Shown here: positions 16,618-29,214 of the stretch, in pieces
Numbering within the stretch: position 1 is the first letter of the stretch
Layout of the letters: each line of letters starts with the position of its first letter
DNA from: Deinococcus fonticola
GTDB taxonomy: Bacteria; Deinococcota; Deinococci; Deinococcales; Deinococcaceae
Assembly (NCBI RefSeq): GCF_004634215.1
Contig: NZ_SMMH01000012.1
Coordinates: 1-64,000, forward strand
DNA length: 64,000 bases
Direction: 5' to 3'
Program-made: the position numbers and the translations under genes
Notes under the pieces: model-generated
What the model was told of the DNA's origin: nothing
Seen by the model: only the letters and a program-made list of their open reading frames with translations
Database searches by the model: none

Positions 16618-16890
16618 ATGAGCGAAGCTGATCTACAACCCTTGCTGGTGCTGCACGTGCCCGCCGGGCATGAGATCGACCCGCAGGCGCTGGGGGAACT
16701 CACCGGGTACGTCGGCGAGCGCTACGGCGCGGCCATCCTGATCAACAAACGCACCCTGCCCGGCGGACCCACCAGCCCGGTGCTGCTGGGCCGCTGGCCG
16801 CCCACCAACCCCACGGACATCCTGATCGATCTGGCCCCCAGGGTCGGGCGCGTATTCTTCAACCTCGACTGGCTGGAAAAAAGCCTTTAG
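16618..16890 (+). CDS. Hypothetical protein, 90 aa
   Basis: No family recognised. It is acidic and compact, with alternating hydrophobic runs (LLVLHVPAG, AAILINKRTL, DILIDLAPRVG) that suggest a small alpha/beta fold. No signal peptide or membrane segment. The start is supported by a well-placed promoter 6 nt upstream. Its neighbours give no functional hint. Confidence 0.6.
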   Translation: MSEADLQPLLVLHVPAGHEIDPQALGELTGYVGERYGAAILINKRTLPGGPTSPVLLGRWPPTNPTDILIDLAPRVGRVFFNLDWLEKSL

Positions 16891-16989
16891 AGCAGGTCGC
16901 CGAATTCCCTGGCACCCTCCCCACTGTGGGGGCGTCAACTCTCATCAGGTTCTAGGCTGACGTCAGATCCGGCCGCGTAGCATGGGTCG

Positions 16990-18324
16990 ATGAAGTTGCC
17001 CCTGACCTGCGCCGCCCTGATTCTCGCGCTGCTGGCCGCCGCCTGCGGATCGGCACCCGCCGCCGGCGACCCGCCCGCTTCCGGTGTCGGCTGCGCGGCG
17101 CTGGGCTCGCAGGCCATGACCTCCCTGAGCGTGACCACCACGCCGACTCCTGCCGCCCTGACCCCCGCCACCAACTGGACCGCGCCGCACGCCAGCGGCA
17201 AACTGCTGATTGCCAGTCCGGCCACCATGACCGCGCAGGGCGTCGCGGCTCTGCAAGCCCTGAACGTAACCACCGTGACGCCGGGCCTGCAGGAAGTGCG
17301 CACGCCCGCCGGCAAGACCGACCAGGCTTTCGCGCAGGAGTTGAAGGACGCTGGCCTTCAGGTGCAACCCGACTTCCTGTACCAGCCGCTGGCCGTGACC
17401 AACGACCCTGGCTTTCCCGGCAACGCGGGCCTGCGCGTAAACGGCGAACCCATGACGCAAACGTACCTGACGCGCATTCAGGTGCCGGCTGCGTGGGACG
17501 TGCTGCAAAAATGCAGCCTCTCCCTCAGCGGCGCGCTGACCGCCGTGCTCGACTCTGCCGTGGACACCACCCACCCGGAACTTCAGGGGCGCGTCAACGC
17601 GAACGTCTCGCAGGTCGGCACGCTCAGCGGCAGCGTCTCGCACGTGTACACGCACGGCACCGCCGCCGCCGGCATCATCGGGGCGACCGGCAACAATGGC
17701 GCGGGCCTGAGCGGGATCGGTCAGCAGCAACCGCTGCTGCTGGAAGAAGTCATGACGAGTGAGGGCGCCTCCACTTCCGACCTGGCCGCCGCGCTCTACG
17801 ACTCCGTGAAGCGCGGCGCGAAGGTCATCAACATCAGCCTGGGCGTACCCACCAATCCCGGCGACAAGGCACTGGATCAGGCGCTGGGCAGTGCCGCCGT
17901 CAGCGCCGTGCTGGTGGCCGCCGCCGGCAACACCAGCACCGATGTGTACTACCCCGCCAGTCACCCCGCCGTGATCGCCGTGGGGGCGGTGGGCAGCAGC
18001 GACGACACGCTGACCTGGTACAGTGCCCGCCCCAGTGCGCCCGGCAACCGTGCCCTGGACATCGTGGCCCCCGGTGGGGCCGGCGACGGCAGCAGCGCAC
18101 ACGACCTGCTGACCCTGGCCCCCGGCGGGGGGTACGCCGCCATGGCCGGCACCAGTTTCGCCGCGCCGCAGGTGGCAGGCGTGGCCGCCCTGATGCGGGC
18201 CGCCAATCCTGGCCTCAGCGCCGCCCAGACCCGCGCCCTGCTGCTGGGCAAAGTCAACAACGCCGCCGGCCTGCCCCTGCTGGACGCCCGCGCCGCCGTG
18301 ACCGGGGCCATCACCGGGAAGTAA
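16990..18324 (+). CDS. Subtilisin-like serine protease, lipoprotein
   Basis: 444 aa of the S8 family. A lipoprotein signal peptide ends in LAAAC with Cys19 as the lipidation site. An N-terminal propeptide-like region is followed by the catalytic domain: Asp188 (AVLDSAVDTTHPEL), His222 (YTHGTAAAGII), oxyanion Asn314 (AAAGNTS) and Ser389 (AGTSFAAPQVAG). All triad residues are present. It probably acts at the cell envelope as a membrane-tethered protease; the substrate is unknown. The gene is monocistronic. Confidence 0.93.
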   Translation: MKLPLTCAALILALLAAACGSAPAAGDPPASGVGCAALGSQAMTSLSVTTTPTPAALTPATNWTAPHASGKLLIASPATMTAQGVAALQALNVTTVTPGLQEVRTPAGKTDQAFAQELKDAGLQVQPDFLYQPLAVTNDPGFPGNAGLRVNGEPMTQTYLTRIQVPAAWDVLQKCSLSLSGALTAVLDSAVDTTHPELQGRVNANVSQVGTLSGSVSHVYTHGTAAAGIIGATGNNGAGLSGIGQQQPLLLEEVMTSEGASTSDLAAALYDSVKRGAKVINISLGVPTNPGDKALDQALGSAAVSAVLVAAAGNTSTDVYYPASHPAVIAVGAVGSSDDTLTWYSARPSAPGNRALDIVAPGGAGDGSSAHDLLTLAPGGGYAAMAGTSFAAPQVAGVAALMRAANPGLSAAQTRALLLGKVNNAAGLPLLDARAAVTGAITGK

Positions 18325-18494
18325 CTGGAGCAGTTGACAAAAGAACGCCGTGCTTTTGGCCGAGCAGCGCGAGTGAATTCAGACGAGCAAGACGGACGGG
18401 CCCAGCTGCGCAGGAGAGAGTGGAGCGCGCTGAGGGGCCCTTCTACAGCGCGCGTCATTCGGAGAACGGCTCTCAACCCCTCACTGCGGACTCC

Positions 18495-19238
18495 TCACGG
18501 CGGACTCGGGGGGCGATGGCCCAGTTTCCAGTTCACGTCCGCTGCCGCGTCGCGCAGACGCCGCACCAGCGTGTCCGAGTGCGCCCAGCGCGCGCTGGGA
18601 AAACTGAGGCCCAGGGCGCACACCACGTCGCCCCGCGCGTCCCGGAGGGCCACCGCCAGGCCACTGGTTCCCGGCGACCACTCGTCCCGCGTGCGCGCCA
18701 GCCCATCCGAGCGAATGAGGGCCGCCTCCTGGGGCCACGGGAAAGGGCCGGTCCGGGGCGTGAACGGTTCGCGCTCCGGGGGCAAATCCAGGCCGTGCAA
18801 TGCGTACAGCAGTTTTCCACTGGCGCTGGCGTGCGCCGGCAACACGAACTGCGTTTCACCGACCACGCTCTCGCCTTCGCGGCCCTGCACGCTGCGGGCG
18901 ATGCAAAGGACATCCGGGCCGTTGAGAACCGCCAGAAAAGCCAGGGCGTGGGTGCCGCGCGCCAGGGCGTTCATGGCGTCGTGCGCCGGGCCGTACCAGG
19001 GGACACTGCCGTAAAGCGCACTGGACAGTTTCAGAAGCCGCCATCCCAGCCGGTAGCGCCCGCGCCCCACCTTCATCAGTAACCCGTTGTGCGTCAGGGT
19101 GGTCAGTTGCTCGTGAACGGTGGACGTGGGTTGCCCCACCTGCCGGGCCAGTTCGCTGAGCGACCACTCGGTGTGGTCGGCGTCGAAGGCCTCCAGCACG
19201 CACACGGCAGCGTCAACGGTGGCAAGCGAGCGGGTCAC
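18495..19238 (-). CDS. IclR-family regulator, probable regulator of the hut operon
   Basis: 247 aa. An N-terminal winged helix (LSELARQVGQPTSTVHEQLTTL) is followed by an IclR effector-binding domain (LPAHASASGKLLYAL and SGLAVALRDARGDVVCALGLSFP). The motif TTTCCGTAATAACCG lies 15 bp upstream of its start and occurs again upstream of hutU, 1.1 kb away. This makes it a good candidate for the histidine-utilisation regulator, in place of the GntR-type HutC of proteobacteria. Binding and effector are inferred. Confidence 0.88.
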   Translation of the reverse strand: MTRSLATVDAAVCVLEAFDADHTEWSLSELARQVGQPTSTVHEQLTTLTHNGLLMKVGRGRYRLGWRLLKLSSALYGSVPWYGPAHDAMNALARGTHALAFLAVLNGPDVLCIARSVQGREGESVVGETQFVLPAHASASGKLLYALHGLDLPPEREPFTPRTGPFPWPQEAALIRSDGLARTRDEWSPGTSGLAVALRDARGDVVCALGLSFPSARWAHSDTLVRRLRDAAADVNWKLGHRPPSPP

Positions 19239-19252
19239 GCTGCCAGTTTACC

Positions 19253-19267
19253 TTTCCGTAATAACCG
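19253..19267. promoter_or_regulatory. Putative IclR operator at its own promoter
   Basis: TTTCCGTAATAACCG, identical over 15 bp to 20359-20373. Here the right arm is degenerate (CCGCAGAA instead of CCGGAAAA). Confidence 0.65.
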
Positions 19268-19284
19268 CAGAACAGCGGATTGAC

Positions 19285-20304
19285 TCAATTCACTTCAGCC
19301 AGCAGCCTTTTCGACAGGTCGCGAAACACTGCGTCCGTTCCCTCAGTGACGTTGGACAGGAGAGTGAGGCGGAAGTCCTGCGCAGGAAGGACACCACTGG
19401 CAAAGCCCACTCCCGCGTCGGCCCCCATCATCCAGTATCTGCCTTCCGCGCCGTGCCAGAGGCCCAGACCATACCCCCCGCCGGAAGCGAAGGTGCTCCT
19501 GGGGCGCAGCATCTCGTCCACCCACCCCTTGTCCACGATGCGCCCCAGCAGAAGGGCGTCCCAGAGCCTGTGAATGTCTCCAGCGGTGGAGTAGATGCCG
19601 CCGTCCCCACTGCCCCGCACGGGAAGGTGGAGGACATTGGTACGGTCTGTCTGGGGGTCACTCAGGTAACCCAGGGCCGCTGAAGCAGGCAACTCATCCG
19701 AGCGGAGAAAAGCCGTATGGGACATGCCGGCTGGCTCAGTCACCCGCTGCCGCACCAGGTTTGCGAAGGAAAGCCCGGTACAGCGTTCCGCAATGAGTGC
19801 CAGCACCACGAAACCGCTATTGCAGTAAGCAAACTGCTCACCAGGGCTGAATTTCATGGGTTTCGCGTCCAGCAGCGGGAGGTAATCGAGTGTGTTCACC
19901 AGGCGGTGAACTGGAACGGGCATCAGGTAGTCATTCAGGTCCGGGTCGTCGTTCTCATCCAGATAGTCGCCTATGCCGGAACGGTGACTCAGCAGGTGTT
20001 CAATGGTCACCTCATCGGCAATGCAGGGTAAATCGCTGCTCAACAATGCCCGAACCCGACTTTCCAGCTTGAATTTGCCCTCGGCTATCAGGCTGATGAT
20101 GACCAGTGCCGTCAGGGTCTTGGTTCCACTGGCAATACCAAATTGTGTTTGCGGCGTGTTGGGCAGATTCAGCGCGCGCTGAGCCAGTCCGTAACCGGAT
20201 TCCAGCAGCGTTTCACCTTTCCGATCCAGCCGGATCACCCCTGAAAATTGATGGGACTGCATCAGAGAATGAATCTCTGCGACCAGCGTGTCGGTCTTAC
20301 ACAT
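19285..20304 (-). CDS. Serine hydrolase of the beta-lactamase / class C family
   Basis: 339 aa from ATG 20304. Ser59-x-x-Lys62 (FGIASGTKTLTAL) and Tyr160-x-Asn162 (FAYCNSG) supply the penicillin-binding-type catalytic residues. No signal peptide is seen with this start, so it may be cytoplasmic. Such proteins include esterases, D-amino-acid amidases and peptidases; the substrate cannot be told. It lies between the IclR gene and hutU, reading away from hutU. Its promoter region (TACAAT on the minus strand, near 20314) is close to the operator at 20359-20377, so it may be co-regulated. Confidence 0.8.
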   Translation of the reverse strand: MCKTDTLVAEIHSLMQSHQFSGVIRLDRKGETLLESGYGLAQRALNLPNTPQTQFGIASGTKTLTALVIISLIAEGKFKLESRVRALLSSDLPCIADEVTIEHLLSHRSGIGDYLDENDDPDLNDYLMPVPVHRLVNTLDYLPLLDAKPMKFSPGEQFAYCNSGFVVLALIAERCTGLSFANLVRQRVTEPAGMSHTAFLRSDELPASAALGYLSDPQTDRTNVLHLPVRGSGDGGIYSTAGDIHRLWDALLLGRIVDKGWVDEMLRPRSTFASGGGYGLGLWHGAEGRYWMMGADAGVGFASGVLPAQDFRLTLLSNVTEGTDAVFRDLSKRLLAEVN

Positions 20305-20358
20305 AATTCGCGTATTGTATGGGGCTTCACTCTGGCTTTGTTCACTCTTCCCGCCTTC

Positions 20359-20377
20359 TTTCCGTAATAACCGGAAA
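20359..20377. promoter_or_regulatory. Putative IclR operator upstream of hutU
   Basis: TTTCCGTAATAACCGGAAA, with arms TTTCCG (20359-20364) and CGGAAA (20372-20377) around a 7-bp centre. Its first 15 bp match the site upstream of the iclR gene. It lies 69 bp before hutU and 55 bp before the divergent hydrolase gene. Confidence 0.75.
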
Positions 20378-20445
20378 AACAGGTTGTGGTTGCCGGTCAC
20401 TCCCGGCAGCATGGACGCAACTTAAAACCTGCCAGGAGGAACCCC

Positions 20446-22121
<1,676 letters not shown>

Positions 22122-22125
<4 letters not shown>

Positions 22126-23039
22126 GCATGCCTGGCCACCTGACCTATTCCGGCATTCCTACCTTTGCCCGCGCCCCGCTGGTCGAGCCTTCCGGCGACT
22201 GGCAGGCGGACGTAGCCGTGCTGGGCGTGCCTTTCGATATTGCCCTGGGCTTTCGCCCCGGCGCACGCTTTGCGCCGCGTGCCCTGCGCGAAGCCTCATT
22301 GCGAAGTGTGCCGCCCTTTACTGGCCTGGACGGCAAAACCCGCCTCGCAGGCGTGACCTTTGCCGATGCCAGCGACGTGATTCTGCCCTCGCTCGAACCC
22401 CAACTCGCCCATGACCGCATCACCGAGACGGCACGGCAGGTGCGGGGGCGCTGCCGGGTGCCGGTGTTCCTGGGCGGCGACCACAGCGTCAGTTATCCAC
22501 TGCTGCGTGCCCTCGATGACGTGCCGGAGCTGCATATCGTGCAACTGGACGCGCACCTGGACTTTACCGATATTCGCAACGACACCAAATGGAGCAATTC
22601 CAGCCCCTTTCGGCGGGCGTGTGAGGCGCTGCCCAACCTGAAGCACATCACCACCGTGGGCCTGCGCGGGTTGCGCTTCGACCCCGAAGCGGTGGCGGCG
22701 GCGCGGGCGCGGGGCCACACCCTGATCCCGATGGATGACGTGTCCGCCGACCTCGCGGGCGTGCTGGAGCGGCTGCCACAGGGCAAAAATGTCTACTTTT
22801 CCATTGACGTGGACGGCTTTGACCCCGCCGTGATTCCCGGTACGTCCAGCCCCGAACCCGACGGCCTGACCTACGCGCAGGGCATGAAGATTCTGAGCGC
22901 AGCGGCGGCAAAAAATAACGTGGTGGGCCTGGACCTGGTGGAACTTGCGCCGGGCCTCGACCCCAGCGGGCGCAGCGAACTGCTGATGGCGCGGCTGATT
23001 ATGGAGACGTTATGCGAAATCTGGGAGACTCAGGAGTGA
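22122..23039 (+). CDS. hutG: Formimidoylglutamase (arginase/agmatinase fold)
   Basis: 305 aa. The binuclear-manganese motifs of ureohydrolases are all present: GGDHS (118-122), DAHLDF (143-148) and DVDGFDP (229-235). By operon position it should hydrolyse N-formimino-L-glutamate to glutamate and formamide; by sequence alone an agmatinase is also possible. It is translationally coupled to hutU (ATGA overlap). Its 3' end overlaps the next gene. Confidence 0.9.
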
Positions 23040-23857
23040 CTGGTAGCAAAAAGCCACCCCTGCCGCTGCAATCAAAAGTCAGTGATGAAGTGATCGCCCG
23101 CCCACAGGCCAAGCGCCGCCTGACCAAGCTGCTGACCGAGCGTAAACCCCTGAAAGGCGAAAAGCCCGCGCCGACGCTGTGGCTCACGGCGGAAGCTTCG
23201 CCCTTCATCCTGCATATCCTGGCGCGTGAAGAGGGGACTTTGCGCGACCTTGACCGCTTTCTACGCGACGTGTGGATGGAGTGCTGCGGGCACATGAGCC
23301 TGTTTCAGTACCGCGCTAAAAACGAACGAACCATCATCTATACGGCTGATCCCGAACCCGAATGGGACGACGAAGATGACCCCTTTCTGGAAGATTTACC
23401 GCCTGAAGCTCGCGAACATTACCTCAACATGACCCGTAACCGCTTTCCACTGGAAAAACCACTGACTACCAAACTTTCCGGGGCTTTTGCTGGCGATGTT
23501 TCCTTGCGCTACGAGTACGACATGGGGACGACCACCTATGTTCAACTTAAGGTCATCAAACGCCTGGAAACAGCCTGGCCTGCCAAAAATCAGGTGCGAC
23601 TGATTGCCAGAAACGTGCGGCCCGAATGGAAGTGCCGCGAGTGTGGCGAAGCAGCCACCCGCCTTTGCACGATGAACGAATGCTGGGAAGATGGATACGC
23701 CAAATTCTGCGCCACACACGCCAAAACCCACCCTAAGCAAGCTCATCCACGCGAAGGCGGCGATTGGATGATGGCCCCACTTTCCAACTCGCCCCGCGAT
23801 CCCTGTTGCGGCTATGCGGAAGGCCCCAAGGACGAGGAACCCTATGTCTGGCGCTGA
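23012..23857 (+). CDS. Uncharacterised zinc-finger-like protein inside the hut operon
   Basis: 281 aa from ATG 23012, or 273 aa from GTG 23036, which overlaps the hutG stop as GTGA and has GGGAG upstream. The N-terminal half (LWLTAEASPFILHILAREEG, FLRDVWMECCGHMSLFQY) recalls the plasmid pRiA4b ORF-3-like fold. The C-terminal half holds a Cys/His-rich stretch: WKCRECGEAATRLC, FCATHAKTH and DPCCGY, a likely zinc site. Its stop overlaps hutI by 14 bp, so it is tightly embedded in the operon. A role in histidine catabolism, regulation or metal handling is not demonstrable from sequence. Confidence 0.7.
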   Translation: MRNLGDSGVTGSKKPPLPLQSKVSDEVIARPQAKRRLTKLLTERKPLKGEKPAPTLWLTAEASPFILHILAREEGTLRDLDRFLRDVWMECCGHMSLFQYRAKNERTIIYTADPEPEWDDEDDPFLEDLPPEAREHYLNMTRNRFPLEKPLTTKLSGAFAGDVSLRYEYDMGTTTYVQLKVIKRLETAWPAKNQVRLIARNVRPEWKCRECGEAATRLCTMNECWEDGYAKFCATHAKTHPKQAHPREGGDWMMAPLSNSPRDPCCGYAEGPKDEEPYVWR

Positions 23858-25045
23858 AACGCTCTTTACGAACATCTCCCAGCTCGTAACACCCCGGCCC
23901 GGCCCCCAGCGCGGCGCGGCCATGCGTGAATTGACCGTGCTGGAGGATGCTGCCCTGCTGGTCAAAAACGGCCTGATTGAGTGGGTCGGCCCTGCTTCCG
24001 CTGCTCCGGCTGCCGCTCAAACCCTTGCCCTGGGCGGGCGGGCCGTGGTGCCCGGCCTGATTGACCCGCACACCCACGCGGTCTGGGCGGGCGACCGCCT
24101 GCGCGACTGGGAAGCCAAACTGGGCGGCGCGACCTACGAGGAAATTTTGAGTCGGGGTGGCGGCATTCGCTCGACCATGCGGGCCACCGCTGCCGCGAGC
24201 GTGCCCGAACTGGTCCGGCTGGCCCGCCCGCGCCTGGGAGCGTTGCGCGATTCGGGCGCGACAACGGTAGAAGTCAAGAGCGGTTACGGCCTGGATTTCG
24301 ATGCCGAGCTGCGGATGCTTCAGGCGGTGCGCGAGTTGCAGGCTGAATTTGAACTGATTCCCACACTGCTGATTCACGTTCCCCCTGAACAGGGCCGCGC
24401 CGAGTATGTGCAGGGTGTCTGCAACGACCTTATTCCGCGTGTGGCGCGTGAAAAACTGGCGGCGGCGGTAGACGTGTTCAGCGAGCAGGAGGCGTTCAGC
24501 GTGGACGAAACCCGCGCCATGTTTGAGGCGGCCAGGGCCAACGGCCTGCGCTTCAAACTACACGCCGACCAGTTTCACGCGATTGGCGGCACCGAACTGG
24601 CCTGTGAACTGGGCGCACTCAGCGTGGACCACCTGGAAGCCAGCGGCCCCGCGCAGATTGCTGCCTTGGCGGCGTCCGGCACGGTGGCGACGATTCTGCC
24701 GGGGGTGACGCTGCACCTCGGCCTGCCCGCCGCGCCTGCCCGTCAACTGGTAGACGCGGGCGCAGTCGTGGCGGTGGGCACCGACCTCAACCCCGGTTCC
24801 TCGCCCGCGTTCAGCACGCAGTTGGCGCTGGCGCTGGCTATTCGCCTGAACAGGCTCACCCCCGCCGAAGCCCTCACCGCCTGCACCGTGAATGCCGCCG
24901 CCGCGCTGGGCCTGAACGACCGGGGCAGCCTCAGTGCAGGCCAGCGGGCCGATTTCTCCGTTCTGCACAGCCCCGACTGGCGCGACCTGCCGTATACGCT
25001 GGGCGCAAGTCCGGTGGCTGATGTTTTTATTGCAGGAGTAAAACA

Positions 25046-25049
<4 letters not shown>
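23844..25049 (+). CDS. hutI: Imidazolonepropionase
   Basis: 401 aa. It hydrolyses imidazolone propionate to N-formimino-glutamate, the third step of histidine degradation. The amidohydrolase metal site is visible: His76 and His78 ([12 protein letters not shown]), [10 protein letters not shown], and the Asp in [12 protein letters not shown] 23844 follows GAGG with about 8 nt spacing, inside the end of the preceding gene. The stop overlaps the hutH start as ATGA. Confidence 0.96.
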
Positions 25050-26620
<1,571 letters not shown>

Positions 26621-26640
26621 ATGACGACGCGGCAGTCAAG

Positions 26641-26677
26641 GAGTGGAAGGTGAGGGTAGCCTTCCACTCTAGTTTTT
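26641..26677 (+). terminator. Intrinsic terminator of the hut operon
   Basis: A perfect 10-bp stem, GAGTGGAAGG (26641-26650) and CCTTCCACTC (26660-26669), with a 9-nt loop, then TAGTTTTT. It lies 20 bp after the hutH stop. Confidence 0.92.
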
Positions 26678-26755
26678 GAACGGATGGAGGAAAAATGGTT
26701 TGGTCATCAAGCGGCAACCCCTTTAACCGCCCGACCTGAACACCGCAGCAAATCC

Positions 26756-27736
26756 TCAGATGGGTATGAACCGAACCACGCTCCCTTCCTCGACGCGGCC
26801 CAGCTGCCCCTGCAAGTGCAAGTGCTCCAGATGCGCCAGCGTCTCGGCCAGGGCAAAACGCAGGTTCGCCTCGTTGAGCGGTCTGGGGAACATCACGCGC
26901 GACATTTCCCAGGCGCTGCCCGGCGCCCTGCCGACTGCGTTCTTCAGAAATTCCAGCCGCTCGGCATGGTGCGCCCTGAGTGCCTGTGCCCGCTCTGCCA
27001 CCCCCGACATGACCGGGCCGTGATGGCCCACGATCGCCCGCTGGGGCGCCAGTTTCGTCAGGCTGTCCAGCGTGTCCAGGTAATCGGCGAGAGGATCCGG
27101 GCGGCTGTAAGCGTACAGCCCGATATTGGGCGTAATACGCGGCAAAATCGCGTCTGCCGCGATCAGCAGACTTTCCTCGGGTTGCCACAGGCCCAGGTGA
27201 CCGTCCGCATGACCGGGCAGCCACAACACCTGCCAGTCCCGCCCGGCCAGTTGTACGTCACCGTTTTCCCTGAGCAGCGTCCATTTTTTGGCGGGGACGA
27301 CCATACCGCGCACGGAACGGTGAAACCTTTCCTGCGCGCCGTGCATCTCCGGCGGCAGCCCGTTCGCATGCATCTGCGCCAGCAACTTCGGCAACCAGGC
27401 GTCCCAGTCGCGCCAGTAGGCCAGGCCCGACTCGGCCTCGATATCCAGCACGAAGATTTCCGCGCCCGCTTCTTCCAGCAGACCCGCCATGCCGTAGTGG
27501 TCCGGGTGGTGATGAGTGACTATGACGCGCTGCACGTCACTGAATTTCAGTCCCAGTTGCGCCAGGCCCGCCTCCAGCCCCGCCCGCGCTTGCGGCGTGT
27601 AAATCCCCGTGTCGATCAACGTGACCGGGGACGCCGTATCGACCGTGATCGTCACGGTTTTCATGGGAAACGGAATAGCCACTTCCAGCACGTGCAGGGT
27701 GTCCAGCACGCGGGTCACGGTCACGTCCGGCGTCAT
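26756..27736 (-). CDS. Metallo-beta-lactamase-fold hydrolase
   Basis: 326 aa. The metal-binding motif THHHPDHYG is followed by LPGHADGHLGLW and the C-terminal VGHHGP, all expected for MBL-fold hydrolases. A C-terminal helical part resembles the winged domain of the LACTB2/glyoxalase II-like group. It is coupled to the enoyl-CoA hydratase gene upstream (ATGA overlap, 27733-27736), so a role in acyl-CoA or thioester metabolism is plausible; the substrate is not known. Confidence 0.85.
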   Translation of the reverse strand: MTPDVTVTRVLDTLHVLEVAIPFPMKTVTITVDTASPVTLIDTGIYTPQARAGLEAGLAQLGLKFSDVQRVIVTHHHPDHYGMAGLLEEAGAEIFVLDIEAESGLAYWRDWDAWLPKLLAQMHANGLPPEMHGAQERFHRSVRGMVVPAKKWTLLRENGDVQLAGRDWQVLWLPGHADGHLGLWQPEESLLIAADAILPRITPNIGLYAYSRPDPLADYLDTLDSLTKLAPQRAIVGHHGPVMSGVAERAQALRAHHAERLEFLKNAVGRAPGSAWEMSRVMFPRPLNEANLRFALAETLAHLEHLHLQGQLGRVEEGSVVRFIPI

Positions 27737-28521
27737 CTTTCGGCCACCGCGTTCCAGTCGGCGGCGCGTTTCTCCAGAAAGGAGGCCACACCCTCTTTCA
27801 GACTCCCGGAAGCGCGCGCGGCGGCGTTCAACTCGGCCGCCTGCTTCAATCCTTCCTGCAAGCTCTGGTGCGGCGCGTCGGCCAGCATCTGCTTCGTGAC
27901 GCGCAGACTCATGGGCGCGTTCGCCGTCACCGCTTCCGCGAGTTCAAGGGCGCGGGCCAAGGCCTGCCCCTCCGCTGCGGCCTCGTTGACCAGGCCCATG
28001 CGGGCGGCTTCCTCGGCGCCCAGCAGGCGGGCGCTGAGCAGCAGATCGCGGGCGTGTTTTTCCGGCAACTGACGCATGACGAACACCGCCACCACCGCCG
28101 CCACAAAGCCGATTTTCGCCTCGGTGAACCCCACCTTCGCTTTCGCGTCCTGCACGGCAAAATCGGCCGCGCACACCATGCCCGCCCCCGCCCCGACCGC
28201 GTGCCCGTTGACCGCCGCGAATGTCGGCTTGGGAAACAGGTAAATGCGCTCCAGCATGTTCGCAAACGCCGTGGCATCCGCCCGGTGCTGCTCCGGCGAG
28301 CGGGCAGCCATGGCCTTCAACTCCTCCACATCCAGGCCGCCGCAGAAGGCCGAGCCTTCCCCGGTGAAAATCACGCCGCGCACGTCCCGGTCCACTTCCG
28401 CCGCGTCCAGCGCCGCCATCAATTCGGCCATCATCGGGCCGCTCATGGCGTTGCGCACCTCCGGCCGGTTCAATTTCAGAATGCGAAGGTGAGCGCGGTT
28501 TTCGGTCAACACTAGACTCAT
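27733..28521 (-). CDS. Enoyl-CoA hydratase/isomerase family protein
   Basis: 262 aa of the crotonase fold: oxyanion-hole regions SAFCGGLDVEEL and [13 protein letters not shown], and GFTEAKIGF carrying the second catalytic Glu. At the position of the first catalytic Glu (GGGCE in classical hydratases) this protein has GAGAG, so one of the two Glu residues is missing. Members with one Glu include isomerases and other crotonases, so the exact reaction is open. It is co-transcribed with the MBL hydrolase gene that follows. Confidence 0.85.
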   Translation of the reverse strand: MSLVLTENRAHLRILKLNRPEVRNAMSGPMMAELMAALDAAEVDRDVRGVIFTGEGSAFCGGLDVEELKAMAARSPEQHRADATAFANMLERIYLFPKPTFAAVNGHAVGAGAGMVCAADFAVQDAKAKVGFTEAKIGFVAAVVAVFVMRQLPEKHARDLLLSARLLGAEEAARMGLVNEAAAEGQALARALELAEAVTANAPMSLRVTKQMLADAPHQSLQEGLKQAAELNAAARASGSLKEGVASFLEKRAADWNAVAER

Positions 28522-28665
28522 GCGTTCATTGTCGCCATAAAAGCAGCAAAGGGGAACAAAGGACGCTTGCTGGCATGAAAAAAGCCAAGAACTCTGTGCC
28601 CACGGCTTTTCGCAGGAATGACCCTCTCGCTGCTGCGGAACAGGCCAATCCCTCCGCCCCCCCGG

Positions 28666-29214
28666 TCAGGGATTCGGCGAGTCCAGGGGGAGCTTATCGA
28701 TGCCCTCGGCGCGGTAACGGGCCTGCATCTTCAGGTAGTCGCGCGGCGCAAACCCGGTCCAGTCGCGGGCGCGGCCTTCCAGCGGGCCTTTCACCTTACC
28801 GGGTATACCAGTGACCAGCACGTAATCGGGAATCTCGGCGCGTTCCAGCACCAGGCTGCTGGCGGCGATCAGGGAGCCCGTGCCGATGCGGCTGTAAGGC
28901 AGCACCACGGCGTTCACGCCGATCAGCGTGTTGTCCCCGATCACGCAGCCCTCGACGGTCACGTTGTGGCCCAGCGTCACGCTGTTTCCCAGGATGGTGT
29001 CGCAGTCCTCGCCGCTGTGAATCACGGCATTGTCCTGCAACGTGCAGTTCTGCCCGACCCGGATGGCCCCGAAATCCCCGCGCAGCACACAGCCAAACCA
29101 GATGGACGTGTTGTCCCCCACCTCCACGTCACCAATCAGCACAGCGGTGGGCGCCAGGAAAACGTCCTGGCCGATTTTCGGGGTTTTACCGGCGAAAGGG
29201 ATGATCAGGGCCAC
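28666..29214 (-). CDS. Gamma carbonic anhydrase family protein with one zinc ligand altered
   Basis: 182 aa. It has the left-handed beta-helix hexapeptide pattern and the family segments IWFGCVLRGDFGAIRVG and LQDNAVIHSG. Two of the three expected zinc-binding His are present (VIHSG and LGHNV). The third position, normally LHGC, reads VEGC, so His is replaced by Glu. It may have lost carbonic anhydrase activity or bind the metal differently. PaaY-type thioesterases belong to the same family. It is a single gene. Confidence 0.85.
   Translation of the reverse strand: MALIIPFAGKTPKIGQDVFLAPTAVLIGDVEVGDNTSIWFGCVLRGDFGAIRVGQNCTLQDNAVIHSGEDCDTILGNSVTLGHNVTVEGCVIGDNTLIGVNAVVLPYSRIGTGSLIAASSLVLERAEIPDYVLVTGIPGKVKGPLEGRARDWTGFAPRDYLKMQARYRAEGIDKLPLDSPNP

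Noticed and set aside
26684..28072. 462-aa plus-strand open frame
   Set aside because: Antisense to the MBL hydrolase and enoyl-CoA hydratase genes, both of which have clear family motifs.
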